From Citrobacter koseri ATCC BAA-895 (GTDB lineage: Bacteria; Pseudomonadota; Gammaproteobacteria; Enterobacterales; Enterobacteriaceae), in assembly GCF_000018045.1 (NCBI RefSeq), contig NC_009792.1, positions 682,001 to 746,000 on the forward strand: DNA of 64,000 nt, written 5' to 3'. This document shows positions 44,948 through 53,502 of the stretch, piece by piece. The notes beneath the pieces were generated by a model, which saw nothing but the letters and a program-made list of their open reading frames with translations, was not told the origin of the DNA and ran no database searches. The position numbers were made by a program, and so were the translations under genes. Numbering within the stretch: position 1 is the first letter of the stretch; every line of letters starts with the position of its first letter.

Positions 44948-45709
44948 ATGATTAGAATATATATCGCAACACATAAGCAATATGATTTTCCTGTAGATGA
45001 AGGTTATCAACCTATCCATGTAGGTAAGAAGAATAGTACATCAGATTTAGGTATAAGTGTTATCGGTGATAATGAAGGAGATAATATATCAGAATTAAAT
45101 CCATCATATTGTGAATTGACTGCATTATATTGGATCTGGAAAAATTCAGATGAAGATATTGTTGGTTTAGTTCATTATCGTCGTTATTTCGCTGGCGTTC
45201 ATAATATTATACCGCTCCATGGTAAGGGCATTGCTTCTAGTAATGATTTTGACCTAAATAAATATGATTTAATTGTCGCTCGTAAACGTAATTACTATGT
45301 TACGAATATAAAAAATCATTACTGCCGAGCTCATTCAGAAGGTGATTTGAATATATTACGCTCTATCGTGGAGGCTATGTATCCTGATTATAATCAAGCC
45401 TTCGATACGGTTATGCATGGTCGGAAAATAAGTCTGTATAATATGTTCGTAGGTAAGGCTGATGTGGTCAATCAGTATTGTCAGTGGCTTTTCCCTCTAT
45501 TAGACGAAGTGAATAAACAGATTGATTTCTCTGGTTATGATTCTTATCAAAAAAGAATTTTAGGATTCATGGCAGAAAGATTATTTAATGTATGGATTGA
45601 ACATAATAAAAGAAATATTAAAGTTGGATACAGAAAGGTTGTAAATATTGAAGGTGAAAATTTAATAAAAAAAGGAAGTGCACTCTTGGTTAGGCATTTC
45701 CTAAAATAA
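44948..45709 (+). CDS. DUF4422-family glycosyltransferase
   Basis: This 253-residue cytoplasmic protein belongs to the DUF4422 group found in polysaccharide clusters. The signature is clear: MIRIYIATHKQYDFPVDEGY at the start, SELNPSYCELTALYWIWKN (about residues 51-69) and VGLVHYRRYF (about 77-86), where DUF4422 proteins have E-L-T-A-x-Y-W-x-W-K-N and H-Y-R-R. Members are regarded as GT-A-like transferases, several acting as galactosyl- or galactofuranosyltransferases. With Glf in the cluster a Galf or Gal donor is plausible but inferred. It is 13 bases from wzx. Confidence 0.75.
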   Translation: MIRIYIATHKQYDFPVDEGYQPIHVGKKNSTSDLGISVIGDNEGDNISELNPSYCELTALYWIWKNSDEDIVGLVHYRRYFAGVHNIIPLHGKGIASSNDFDLNKYDLIVARKRNYYVTNIKNHYCRAHSEGDLNILRSIVEAMYPDYNQAFDTVMHGRKISLYNMFVGKADVVNQYCQWLFPLLDEVNKQIDFSGYDSYQKRILGFMAERLFNVWIEHNKRNIKVGYRKVVNIEGENLIKKGSALLVRHFLK

Positions 45710-45732
45710 AATATAAGCAGCGAGAGTATTCA

Positions 45733-46722
45733 ATGACTCGACGTACGGATATAGATATATATCGTGGACTGGGGATATTGTTGGTTGTGTTAGGACATGT
45801 ATCCTTCCTCAGTCCATCTTGGCATAAGATTATTTATAGTTTTCATATGCCTGCTTTTTTCATTCTTTCTGGTTATCTGGTAAATGTTAAAAATCTGGAG
45901 TTGAAACCTTGGATATTTATCATCCAGCGATTTTATAGATTGATTATTCCTGCATGGACGATTGGAGTAATTTGTGGCTTGCCGTTTGTTGCTATGTTAT
46001 TGATGAGTAATATATCTGGTAGTGATTTCCTTATGAAACTATATGGAACATTAACAGGTGCAACAAAAGTAGCAAATAATTTCTTTGTTACTCCCATTTG
46101 GTTTTTATATTGCCTGTTTATAGTTGAGGCTATGTTTTATTTAATAATGAAAATCTCTTCAAATAAATATATTATTGCCTTGATTGTAATTTCCTTTTAT
46201 TTAATTGCGAAAAATGTAAATATTTTTCATTTTTTTAATGTGAATATAGCTTTTATCGCTATGCCATATTTTTTAATTGGATATATATTGCAAAGTATTG
46301 TCATAACCAGACATATTAATTATGCGATGATTTCTGTCGTACTGCTTTTGGGATTTTCGTATTTAACTCCCACTGAGGTTGATATGTCTGCATTACAGGT
46401 GGGGAATGGAGTATGGGCTTTTATAAATCTTGCTTCTGCTTTAGCAGGAAGTTATCTGCTCTATTATATTGCGGGTTATATTAATTCGGAATTTATCTCT
46501 TGGTTGGGTAAAAATACTTTGGTTATATTGGGGTTTAATTATTATATTAACGCCATAGCGAAAAATATATTAACTTTTGTACATATGGAATACTATGTCA
46601 TATTAAGTTTTATTATCCAGATCGTATTGCTCGCTATTCTTGTGAAAATAATTGCATGCTGGCCAGCTCTTAATTCCCTGGTGAATGGGAAAATGTTTGT
46701 AACTTATAAAGAAGCAAAATAA
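45733..46722 (+). CDS. Acyltransferase-3 family O-acetyltransferase
   Basis: This 329-residue integral membrane protein of the acyltransferase-3 family starts TDIDIYRGLGILLVVLGH, with the conserved arginine and histidine of the family near residues 11 and 23, then RFYRLIIPAW (R-x-x-R type motif, about residue 58). About ten membrane helices are seen. Such proteins O-acetylate LPS or capsule sugars, drawing acetyl groups across the inner membrane. The target sugar is unknown. It sits between the DUF4422 transferase and glf. Confidence 0.82.
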   Translation: MTRRTDIDIYRGLGILLVVLGHVSFLSPSWHKIIYSFHMPAFFILSGYLVNVKNLELKPWIFIIQRFYRLIIPAWTIGVICGLPFVAMLLMSNISGSDFLMKLYGTLTGATKVANNFFVTPIWFLYCLFIVEAMFYLIMKISSNKYIIALIVISFYLIAKNVNIFHFFNVNIAFIAMPYFLIGYILQSIVITRHINYAMISVVLLLGFSYLTPTEVDMSALQVGNGVWAFINLASALAGSYLLYYIAGYINSEFISWLGKNTLVILGFNYYINAIAKNILTFVHMEYYVILSFIIQIVLLAILVKIIACWPALNSLVNGKMFVTYKEAK

Positions 46723-46734
46723 TTGAGGTCATTG

Positions 46735-47883
46735 ATGAAATCTGTTGCTATTGTCGGTGCGGGTATTTCTGGTGCGGTTATTGCAAGATTATTAGCAGAG
46801 GAAGGGATTGAGTCTGTTGTTTTCGACAAACGTTCTCATATTGCTGGTAACTGTCATTCAGAACGTGATCCGCAGACCAACGTCATGTTGCACGTTTATG
46901 GTCCCCATATTTTTCATACAGATGATAAAGAAGTTTGGGATTTCGTTAATCAGTATTCAGAGTTTATGCCTTACACCAACCGTGTGAAGGCCATTTACAA
47001 AGGCAATGTTTACTTACTACCAGTAAACCTGCATACGATTAATCAGTTTTTCAATAAAACAATGCGTCCGGATGAAGCCCGTGCTTTCATCGAATCTAAA
47101 GCTGACAAATCTATTGTCGAACCGAAAAACTTTGAAGAACAGGCCATCAGCATGATTGGTCGGGAACTGTATGAAGCATTCTTTAAAGGCTATACGCGTA
47201 AACAATGGGGTTGTGAGCCGACGGAGTTACCAGCCAGTATTTTGAAACGCTTGCCGCTTCGTTTTAACTATAATGACAATTATTTTAACCACCAGTATCA
47301 GGGGATGCCCAGAGATGGCTATACCGATATGGTTGGAAAAATTCTTGATCACGAACTGATTGAAATAAGAACAGATACTGAGTTTTCAGCTGCCGAGAGT
47401 GGGGCCTACCAGCATGTATTTTGGTCAGGCGCGCTGGATGGTTACTTTAACTTTAGTGAGGGGCGTCTGGGTTATCGCACGCTGGATTTCGAAAAATTCT
47501 CAGCAGAAGGTGACTACCAGGGAACGGCTGTTATCAACTACTGCGAAGAAAATGTACCTTATACCCGAATCACTGAGCATAAGCATTTCTCACCCTGGGA
47601 GTCACACGAAAAAACAACATGTTATCGTGAATTTAGTCGCTTCTGCACCGAAGATGATATTCCGTATTATCCGATCCGTATGGTTAAGGAAAAAGAACTG
47701 CTCAATCGCTACCTGGATAAAGCGATGGAATTAAGCAATACCACTTTTGTCGGGCGTCTTGGTACCTACCGCTATCTGGATATGGATGTCACTATTCGTG
47801 AAGCTATTGATGTTGCAAATAAATTCCTTGAATGTCAAAAGAGTCAGGAGCCAATGCCTGTATTTAATATAAATCCTCGCTAA
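46735..47883 (+). CDS. glf: Glf, UDP-galactopyranose mutase
   Basis: This flavoenzyme converts UDP-galactopyranose to UDP-galactofuranose and so supplies Galf to the O antigen. The ATG at 46735 gives 382 residues; the frame from the TTG at 46723 is less likely. FAD-binding motif VGAGISGAVIARLLAEEG at the N-terminus, then YGPHIFHTDDKEVWDF, KGYTRKQWGCEP and the C-terminal RLGTYRYLDMDVTI with conserved Arg and Asp. GC content is higher than in the five preceding genes. It is separated by 14 bases from wbaP. Confidence 0.95.
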   Translation: MKSVAIVGAGISGAVIARLLAEEGIESVVFDKRSHIAGNCHSERDPQTNVMLHVYGPHIFHTDDKEVWDFVNQYSEFMPYTNRVKAIYKGNVYLLPVNLHTINQFFNKTMRPDEARAFIESKADKSIVEPKNFEEQAISMIGRELYEAFFKGYTRKQWGCEPTELPASILKRLPLRFNYNDNYFNHQYQGMPRDGYTDMVGKILDHELIEIRTDTEFSAAESGAYQHVFWSGALDGYFNFSEGRLGYRTLDFEKFSAEGDYQGTAVINYCEENVPYTRITEHKHFSPWESHEKTTCYREFSRFCTEDDIPYYPIRMVKEKELLNRYLDKAMELSNTTFVGRLGTYRYLDMDVTIREAIDVANKFLECQKSQEPMPVFNINPR

Positions 47884-47897
47884 CGTCAGGTGTTGTC

Positions 47898-49334
47898 ATG
47901 GATACGGATAATTTTTTGAATAAATATAATCCATTGCTATGCAAGGTTTTTCTCGCAGCATCGGATTTTATATTTTTTAACTTATCACTGGCCCTCTCTA
48001 TTGGTTGTGTATACTGGATTTTTAACGATCTTTATCGTTTTATCCCCGATGCTCAACTGGAGATGCGTATAATTTCTCATGTCATCCTGAGCTTGATATG
48101 TGTGGGATGGTTCTGGGTTCGGTTGCGACATTATTCCTATCGCAAACCCTTTTGGTTTGAATTGAAGGAGATTATCCGCACTATTGTGATCTTTGCTGTT
48201 TTTGATCTGGCGCTGGTCGCTTTTTCTAAATGGCAATTTTCTCGGTATGTATGGGTCTTTTGTTGGACGTTTGCATTAATTCTGCTGCCGCTTTTCCGAG
48301 CAATGACCAAACAACTTCTTAATCGTCTTGGGATTTGGAAGAAAAAGACTGTCATTATGGGTAGCGGAAGTAATGCAGTGGAAGCTTATTATGCACTGCA
48401 AAGTGAGGAAATGCTTGGCTTTGATGTTGTCGCATTTTATGACGAAGAGTGTACAGAGGCAACGCTACAGGGACTGCCGGTTCTTCAGGACCCCAATATT
48501 CTTTGGGAAATGAAGAAAACAGGCGATATTCATTTCATTGTAGCTTTTGAAATGGAAAACAGCGATAAGACCATTAACTGGTTGCGCGAACTATCGAAGA
48601 AGGACTGCCGTTCTGTCACGGTTATTCCGTCCCTGCGCGGGTTACCACTTTATAATACCGATATGTCTTTCATCTTTAGTCATGAAGTCATGTTGCTGCG
48701 TATTCATAATAATCTGGCAAAACGGACATCTCGTTTCCTTAAACGGACTTTCGATATTGTCTGTTCATCACTGATTATCTTAATTTCTTCGCCACTGCTC
48801 ATTTATCTTTGGTACAAAGTTACCCGTGATGGTGGTCCGGCAATCTACGGTCATATGCGAGTAGGACGTCACGGTAAGCTTTTCCCTTGCTATAAGTTTC
48901 GCTCAATGGTGATGAATTCGCAGGAGGTTTTACAAAAGCTCCTTGATTCCGATCCTGCCGCACGGGAAGAATGGGAGCGTGACTTTAAGTTGAAAAACGA
49001 TCCGCGAATCACTCCTGTCGGTCGATTTATTCGTAAAACCAGTCTTGATGAATTGCCTCAGTTATTTAATGTGCTGAAAGGTCAAATGAGTCTGGTTGGC
49101 CCGCGTCCGATTATCTCTGAAGAGTTACCACGCTATGATGAGAATGTTGATTACTATCTAATGGCGAAACCGGGAATGACAGGGTTGTGGCAGGTAAGTG
49201 GACGTAACGATGTGGATTACGATACCCGAGTCTACTTTGACTCCTGGTATGTCAAGAACTGGTCGCTGTGGAATGACATCGCTATTCTTTTCAAAACTGT
49301 GAAGGTAGTCCTCCATAGAGATGGTGCATATTGA
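47898..49334 (+). CDS. wbaP: WbaP, undecaprenyl-phosphate galactose-1-phosphate transferase
   Basis: This enzyme starts O-unit synthesis by transferring Gal-1-P from UDP-Gal to undecaprenyl phosphate. The 478-residue protein agrees closely with Salmonella RfbP/WbaP (476 residues) over its whole length. An N-terminal membrane block (about residues 15-140) precedes a Rossmann-like middle and the catalytic domain with CYKFRSMVMNSQ, IRKTSLDELPQLFN and SLVGPRPI, ending GMTGLWQVSGRNDVDYDTR. As in Salmonella groups A-E it is the last gene before gnd. The close match argues for Gal specificity over Glc. Confidence 0.93.
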   Translation: MDTDNFLNKYNPLLCKVFLAASDFIFFNLSLALSIGCVYWIFNDLYRFIPDAQLEMRIISHVILSLICVGWFWVRLRHYSYRKPFWFELKEIIRTIVIFAVFDLALVAFSKWQFSRYVWVFCWTFALILLPLFRAMTKQLLNRLGIWKKKTVIMGSGSNAVEAYYALQSEEMLGFDVVAFYDEECTEATLQGLPVLQDPNILWEMKKTGDIHFIVAFEMENSDKTINWLRELSKKDCRSVTVIPSLRGLPLYNTDMSFIFSHEVMLLRIHNNLAKRTSRFLKRTFDIVCSSLIILISSPLLIYLWYKVTRDGGPAIYGHMRVGRHGKLFPCYKFRSMVMNSQEVLQKLLDSDPAAREEWERDFKLKNDPRITPVGRFIRKTSLDELPQLFNVLKGQMSLVGPRPIISEELPRYDENVDYYLMAKPGMTGLWQVSGRNDVDYDTRVYFDSWYVKNWSLWNDIAILFKTVKVVLHRDGAY

Positions 49335-49483
49335 TGTAGCAGAAACTGCATTTTATGTGCATTAAGTTCATTCTGAAGAGGACATCTATTGCTACCTTCT
49401 GGCCTCTAACCTGAGTTAACATGTTCTTCACTTTACTCGCCGCCATTTTACGGCGGGGTATCCACACCTGACAGGAGTATGTA
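49335..49483 (+). promoter_or_regulatory. wbaP-gnd gap and gnd leader
   Basis: This 149-base gap should contain the gnd promoter and leader. A short stem CCGCC/GGCGG at 49440-49456 lacks a T-run and is not a clear terminator, so readthrough from the O-antigen operon is possible. The ribosome site CAGGAG stands before the ATG of gnd. Confidence 0.5.
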
Positions 49484-50890
49484 ATGTCCAAGCAACAGAT
49501 CGGCGTCGTCGGTATGGCAGTGATGGGGCGCAACCTGGCGCTCAACATCGAGAGCCGTGGTTATACCGTCTCCGTTTTCAACCGCTCCCGTGAAAAGACC
49601 GAAGAAGTGATTGCCGAGAACCCAGGCAAAAAACTAGTGCCTTACTACACGGTAAAAGAGTTTGTTGAATCCCTTGAAACGCCTCGTCGTATCCTGTTAA
49701 TGGTGAAAGCAGGGGCGGGCACTGATGCTGCTATCGATTCCCTGAAGCCGTATCTGGATAAAGGCGACATCATCATTGATGGTGGTAACACGTTCTTCCA
49801 GGACACTATCCGTCGTAATCGCGAACTTTCTGCCGAAGGCTTTAACTTCATTGGTACTGGCGTTTCCGGTGGTGAAGAAGGGGCGCTGAAAGGCCCATCT
49901 ATCATGCCTGGCGGTCAGAAAGAGGCCTACGAACTGGTTGCGCCGATTCTGACTAAAATTGCCGCAGTTGCAGAAGATGGCGAACCTTGCGTGACCTATA
50001 TTGGTGCCGATGGTGCCGGTCACTATGTGAAAATGGTTCACAACGGTATCGAATACGGCGACATGCAGCTAATCGCAGAAGCCTATTCTTTGCTGAAAGG
50101 TGGCCTGAATCTGTCTAACGAAGAGCTGGCAGAGACTTTCACTGAGTGGAACAAAGGCGAGCTGAACAGCTACCTGATCGATATCACCAAAGACATCTTC
50201 ACCAAAAAGGATGAAGAGGGTAAATATCTGGTTGATGTGATTCTGGATGAAGCGGCAAACAAAGGCACCGGCAAATGGACCAGCCAGAGTTCTCTGGATC
50301 TGGGCGAGCCGCTGTCGCTGATCACGGAATCCGTTTTTGCACGTTATATCTCTTCTCTGAAAGAGCAGCGTGTCGCAGCGTCTAAAGTGTTGTCGGGACC
50401 TAAAGCGCAGCTTGCGGGTGACAAAGCGGAATTTATCGAGAAAGTCCGTCGCGCGCTCTACCTCGGTAAGATCGTCTCTTACGCACAAGGGTTCTCCCAG
50501 CTGCGTGCCGCTTCTGACGAATATAACTGGGATCTGAACTACGGCGAAATTGCGAAGATCTTCCGTGCCGGCTGCATTATTCGTGCACAGTTCTTGCAGA
50601 AAATCACCGACGCATATGCAGAAAATGCGGGTATCGCTAACCTGCTGCTGGCACCGTACTTCAAGAAAATCGCGGACGATTATCAGCAAGCGCTGCGTGA
50701 TGTGGTTGCGTATGCCGTGCAGAATGGTATCCCGGTTCCGACGTTCTCTGCCGCTGTTGCCTACTACGACAGCTATCGCGCAGCCGTTCTTCCTGCGAAC
50801 CTGATCCAGGCGCAGCGTGACTACTTTGGGGCGCATACGTATAAGCGTACTGATAAAGACGGCGTTTTCCATACTGAATGGCTGGAATAA
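49484..50890 (+). CDS. gnd: Gnd, 6-phosphogluconate dehydrogenase
   Basis: This pentose phosphate pathway enzyme oxidatively decarboxylates 6-phosphogluconate to ribulose-5-phosphate, making NADPH. The 468-residue length is typical. N-terminal NADP fold ([20 protein letters not shown]), substrate loop [10 protein letters not shown] and [21 protein letters not shown], catalytic Lys in [16 protein letters not shown] (about residue 184). It flanks the O-antigen cluster and is often co-exchanged with it; a strong terminator follows. Confidence 0.98.
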
Positions 50891-50905
50891 TTCCTGATTC
50901 GCATC

Positions 50906-50937
50906 AAAAGCCCGGTGATTCACCGGGCTTTTTTTTG
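50906..50937 (+). terminator. Intrinsic terminator of gnd
   Basis: Perfect stem AAGCCCGGTG / CACCGGGCTT with an ATT loop, followed by a run of T to 50936. It closes gnd and separates it from ugd. Confidence 0.95.
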
Positions 50938-50966
50938 TCCCTAATCTGATTGATTTATTTTTACTT

Positions 50967-50983
50967 CTTAATATTAACTTAAT
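50967..50983 (+). promoter_or_regulatory. PmrA-type box upstream of ugd
   Basis: CTTAAT-ATTAA-CTTAAT is an exact direct repeat with a 5-base spacer, matching the PmrA consensus YTTAAK-N5-YTTAAK. It is about 145 bp before ugd. PmrA activation of Salmonella ugd (pmrE), needed for aminoarabinose lipid A modification, is established. Confidence 0.75.
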
Positions 50984-51126
50984 AATTAATGTTTAACCTG
51001 ATAAAGAAAATCTGAATTGTTTTAGCCTTCATTGACACAATATTCATTCAGGCGTTAAAACTTTTATATCTTATCAGGATGTATAAACATCATGATGCAT
51101 AATTAAGTTAATTCTGAGAGCGTGAA

Positions 51127-52293
51127 ATGAAAATCACCATTTCTGGAACCGGGTACGTTGGTCTGTCAAACGGTTTGCTTATCGCACAGCATCACCAGGT
51201 TACCGCGTTAGACATTATTCCCAAACGTGTAGAAATGCTAAATGATCGGATATCTCCGATTGTTGATAAAGAAATACAGCAATTTTTAGCGTCCGGGAAT
51301 ATTAATTTTGAAGCAACCTTAGACAAGGTATCCGCCTACCAAAATGCTGATTATGTCATTATTGCAACACCAACCGACTATGATCCAAAAACAAATTATT
51401 TCAACACATCAAGTGTAGAATCGGTTATTCAGGATGTGACAGAGATTAACCCATCGGCAGTGATGGTGATTAAGTCAACGGTGCCGGTTGGCTTCACCGC
51501 AACGATGAGTAAAAAATTTAATACGCAGAATATCATTTTCTCCCCCGAGTTCCTGCGCGAAGGTAAAGCGCTTTATGATAATTTGCATCCTTCGCGGATT
51601 GTGGTTGGTGAACGCTCTGAGCGTGCGGAGCGATTCGCTGCTTTGCTACAGGAAGGCGCCATAAAACAGGACATACCAACCCTGTTTACCGATTCGACGG
51701 AAGCAGAGGCGATTAAGCTTTTTGCTAATACTTACCTTGCGATGCGTGTTGCTTACTTTAATGAGCTTGATAGCTATGCGGAAAGTTTAGGACTGAATAC
51801 CCGACAAATTATTGAAGGTGTGTGTCTGGATCCTCGTATTGGCAATCATTACAACAATCCTTCATTTGGTTATGGCGGTTATTGTCTGCCGAAAGATACG
51901 AAGCAACTTCTGGCGAATTATCAGTCAGTGCCAAACAATATTATCTCCGCGATCGTGGATGCGAACCGGACGCGTAAAGATTTTATTGCAGATGCCATCC
52001 TGTCCAGAAAACCCAAAGTGGTGGGCATCTATCGTCTGATTATGAAGAGCGGTTCTGATAATTTCCGTGCGTCTTCAATTCAGGGGATTATGAAGCGTAT
52101 CAAAGCTAAAGGTGTGGAAGTTATTATTTACGAACCGGTTATGAAGGAAGCGTCGTTCTTTAATTCCCGCCTTGAACGTGATTTGAATACGTTTAAACAG
52201 CAGTCCGACGTGATTATCTCCAACCGCATGGCGTCTGAACTGCTGGATGTTCAGGACAAAGTTTATACACGCGATCTCTTTGGCAGTGATTAA
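51127..52293 (+). CDS. ugd: Ugd, UDP-glucose 6-dehydrogenase
   Basis: This enzyme oxidises UDP-glucose to UDP-glucuronate with two NAD, for colanic acid and for aminoarabinose on lipid A. At 388 residues it is typical for the enteric form. N-terminal Rossmann motif ISGTGYVGLSNGLLIAQHH; catalytic cysteine in FGYGGYCLPKDTKQ near residue 255; central-helix lysine in EAIKLFANTYLAMRVAYFNE. It has its own promoter region between the gnd terminator and the start. Confidence 0.97.
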   Translation: MKITISGTGYVGLSNGLLIAQHHQVTALDIIPKRVEMLNDRISPIVDKEIQQFLASGNINFEATLDKVSAYQNADYVIIATPTDYDPKTNYFNTSSVESVIQDVTEINPSAVMVIKSTVPVGFTATMSKKFNTQNIIFSPEFLREGKALYDNLHPSRIVVGERSERAERFAALLQEGAIKQDIPTLFTDSTEAEAIKLFANTYLAMRVAYFNELDSYAESLGLNTRQIIEGVCLDPRIGNHYNNPSFGYGGYCLPKDTKQLLANYQSVPNNIISAIVDANRTRKDFIADAILSRKPKVVGIYRLIMKSGSDNFRASSIQGIMKRIKAKGVEVIIYEPVMKEASFFNSRLERDLNTFKQQSDVIISNRMASELLDVQDKVYTRDLFGSD

Positions 52294-52361
52294 CCTTCTG
52301 TTATTGGGGCTACAATAGCCCCTGATTGGCTATCAAAGTGTTTGAAATAATCCGTAAATTT

Positions 52362-52375
52362 TATCAATAATCCTA
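52362..52375 (+). promoter_or_regulatory. Candidate RcsAB box of wzz
   Basis: TATCAATAATCCTA agrees at 11 of 14 positions with the general RcsAB consensus TAAGAATATTCCTA. It is 65 bp before wzz. RcsB and PmrA control of Salmonella wzz is known. An imperfect PmrA-like pair CTTAAG-N6-CTTAGT lies at 52412-52429. Confidence 0.5.
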
Positions 52376-52439
52376 TAGCATTAACGATGTTTATGACTAC
52401 ACTGTCTCCAGCTTAAGCATTTTCTTAGTTAGGGTACTG

Positions 52440-53423
52440 ATGACAGTGAACAATAACAATGCTACCGGGCGCAGTAATGACCCGGAACAGATTGATTTGA
52501 TTGATTTAGTGATGCAATTGTGGCGCGGAAAAATGACAATCTTTGTGTGTGTCATTGTCGCAATTCTATTGGCTGTTGGTTACATCCTGGTAGCGAAAGA
52601 GAAATGGACCTCTACCGCCATCATCACCCAGCCTGATGTAGGGCAGATTGCTACTTATAATAATGCGATGAGCGTTTTGTATGGCGATAACGCTCCGAAA
52701 GTTGCGGATATCCAGACTGGTTTTATCGGTCGCTTTAGCTCCGCCTTTTCCGCATTGTCAGCAGCCCTGGATAATCAGGAAGAACCTGAAGAATTAACCA
52801 TTACCCCTTCTGTTAAGGGTCAATCATTGCCGTTGGCTGTTTCTTACGTTGGAGAGTCTGCGGAAGGAGCGCAACGCCAGTTAGCAGAGTATATCCAGCA
52901 GGTAGATGAGAGCGTTGCGAAAGAACTGGAAGCGGATCTGAAAGATAACATCAAGTTGCAGACAACTACGCTTGAGGACTCGTTAAAAACGCAGGAGGTG
53001 GTCGCGCAGGAGCAAAAAGATTTGCGTATCAAGCAAATTCAGGAAGCATTGCGCTATGCAGAGCAGGCCGATGTGACTAAACCACAGGTTCAGCAAACTC
53101 AGGATGTTACGCAGGACACGATGGTTCTCCTGGGCAGCGATGCGCTGAAATCAATGATTGAACATGAATCCACGCGTCCGCTGGTTTTTTCGTCAAATTA
53201 TTATCAAACGAAACAGAACCTGCTGGATATCGGAAATCTGAAAATCGAAACCGCATCCATTCACGCCTACCGTTACGTCATGAAGCCGACGCTGCCGGTT
53301 CGTCGTGACAGTCCGAAAAAGGCAATTGTGCTGGTCCTGGCGGTGCTATTGGGCGGGATGATTGGTGCAGGTGTGGTGCTGGGGCGTAATGCTCTGCGCG
53401 ACTACAGAGAGAAAACGCAGTAA
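52440..53423 (+). CDS. wzz: Wzz (WzzB), O-antigen chain-length regulator
   Basis: This polysaccharide co-polymerase sets the modal length of Wzy-made O chains. The 327-residue protein has two membrane helices (about residues 32-52, IFVCVIVAILLAVGYILVA, and 295-315, IVLVLAVLLGGMIGAGVVLG) around a periplasmic coiled-coil domain. The proline-rich motif before the second helix (MKPTLPVRRDSPKK) is typical. It supports Wzx/Wzy-dependent synthesis for the cluster upstream. Regulated by its own promoter. Confidence 0.96.
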   Translation: MTVNNNNATGRSNDPEQIDLIDLVMQLWRGKMTIFVCVIVAILLAVGYILVAKEKWTSTAIITQPDVGQIATYNNAMSVLYGDNAPKVADIQTGFIGRFSSAFSALSAALDNQEEPEELTITPSVKGQSLPLAVSYVGESAEGAQRQLAEYIQQVDESVAKELEADLKDNIKLQTTTLEDSLKTQEVVAQEQKDLRIKQIQEALRYAEQADVTKPQVQQTQDVTQDTMVLLGSDALKSMIEHESTRPLVFSSNYYQTKQNLLDIGNLKIETASIHAYRYVMKPTLPVRRDSPKKAIVLVLAVLLGGMIGAGVVLGRNALRDYREKTQ

Positions 53424-53437
53424 TTTATTGTTATCCT

Positions 53438-53464
53438 GGATGGCACTACGCTTATCCGACCTAC
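53438..53464. repeat. Degenerate REP fragment after wzz
   Basis: GGATGGCACTACGCTTATCCGACC resembles one half of a REP unit and abuts the wzz/hisI terminator. It is incomplete. Confidence 0.6.
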
Positions 53465-53491
53465 AAAAAACCGGGCATTGCCCGGTTTTTT
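53465..53491. terminator. Bidirectional terminator between wzz and hisI
   Basis: The palindrome AAAAAACCGGGC-ATT-GCCCGGTTTTTT has a GC-rich stem with a T-run on each strand, so it can stop both wzz (rightward) and the his operon (leftward). Confidence 0.93.
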
Positions 53492-53502
53492 CGCATCAGA
53501 AG

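Larger units (their letters stand above)
41179..49334 (+). other. O-antigen biosynthesis gene cluster (Wzx/Wzy type, galactose-initiated)
   Basis: Seven same-strand genes between galF and gnd: capsule-type transferase, wzy, wzx, DUF4422 transferase, acyltransferase, glf and wbaP. The first five are strongly AT-rich; glf and wbaP are nearer to chromosomal composition. The only dedicated sugar-nucleotide enzyme is Glf (UDP-Galp to UDP-Galf); no rml, man, gmd, abe/prt or GlcNAc-epimerase genes occur. The inferred repeat unit is short, begins with galactose, includes Galf and is O-acetylated. I cannot name the serogroup from sequence alone. Confidence 0.88.

Noticed and set aside
49440..49456. 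Stem CCGCC/GGCGG before gnd as an O-antigen operon terminator
   Set aside because: Short stem without a U-tract; it lies in the likely gnd leader.
50990..51010. PhoP box before ugd
   Set aside because: One TGTTTA half is present near 50990 but no second half at the required spacing.
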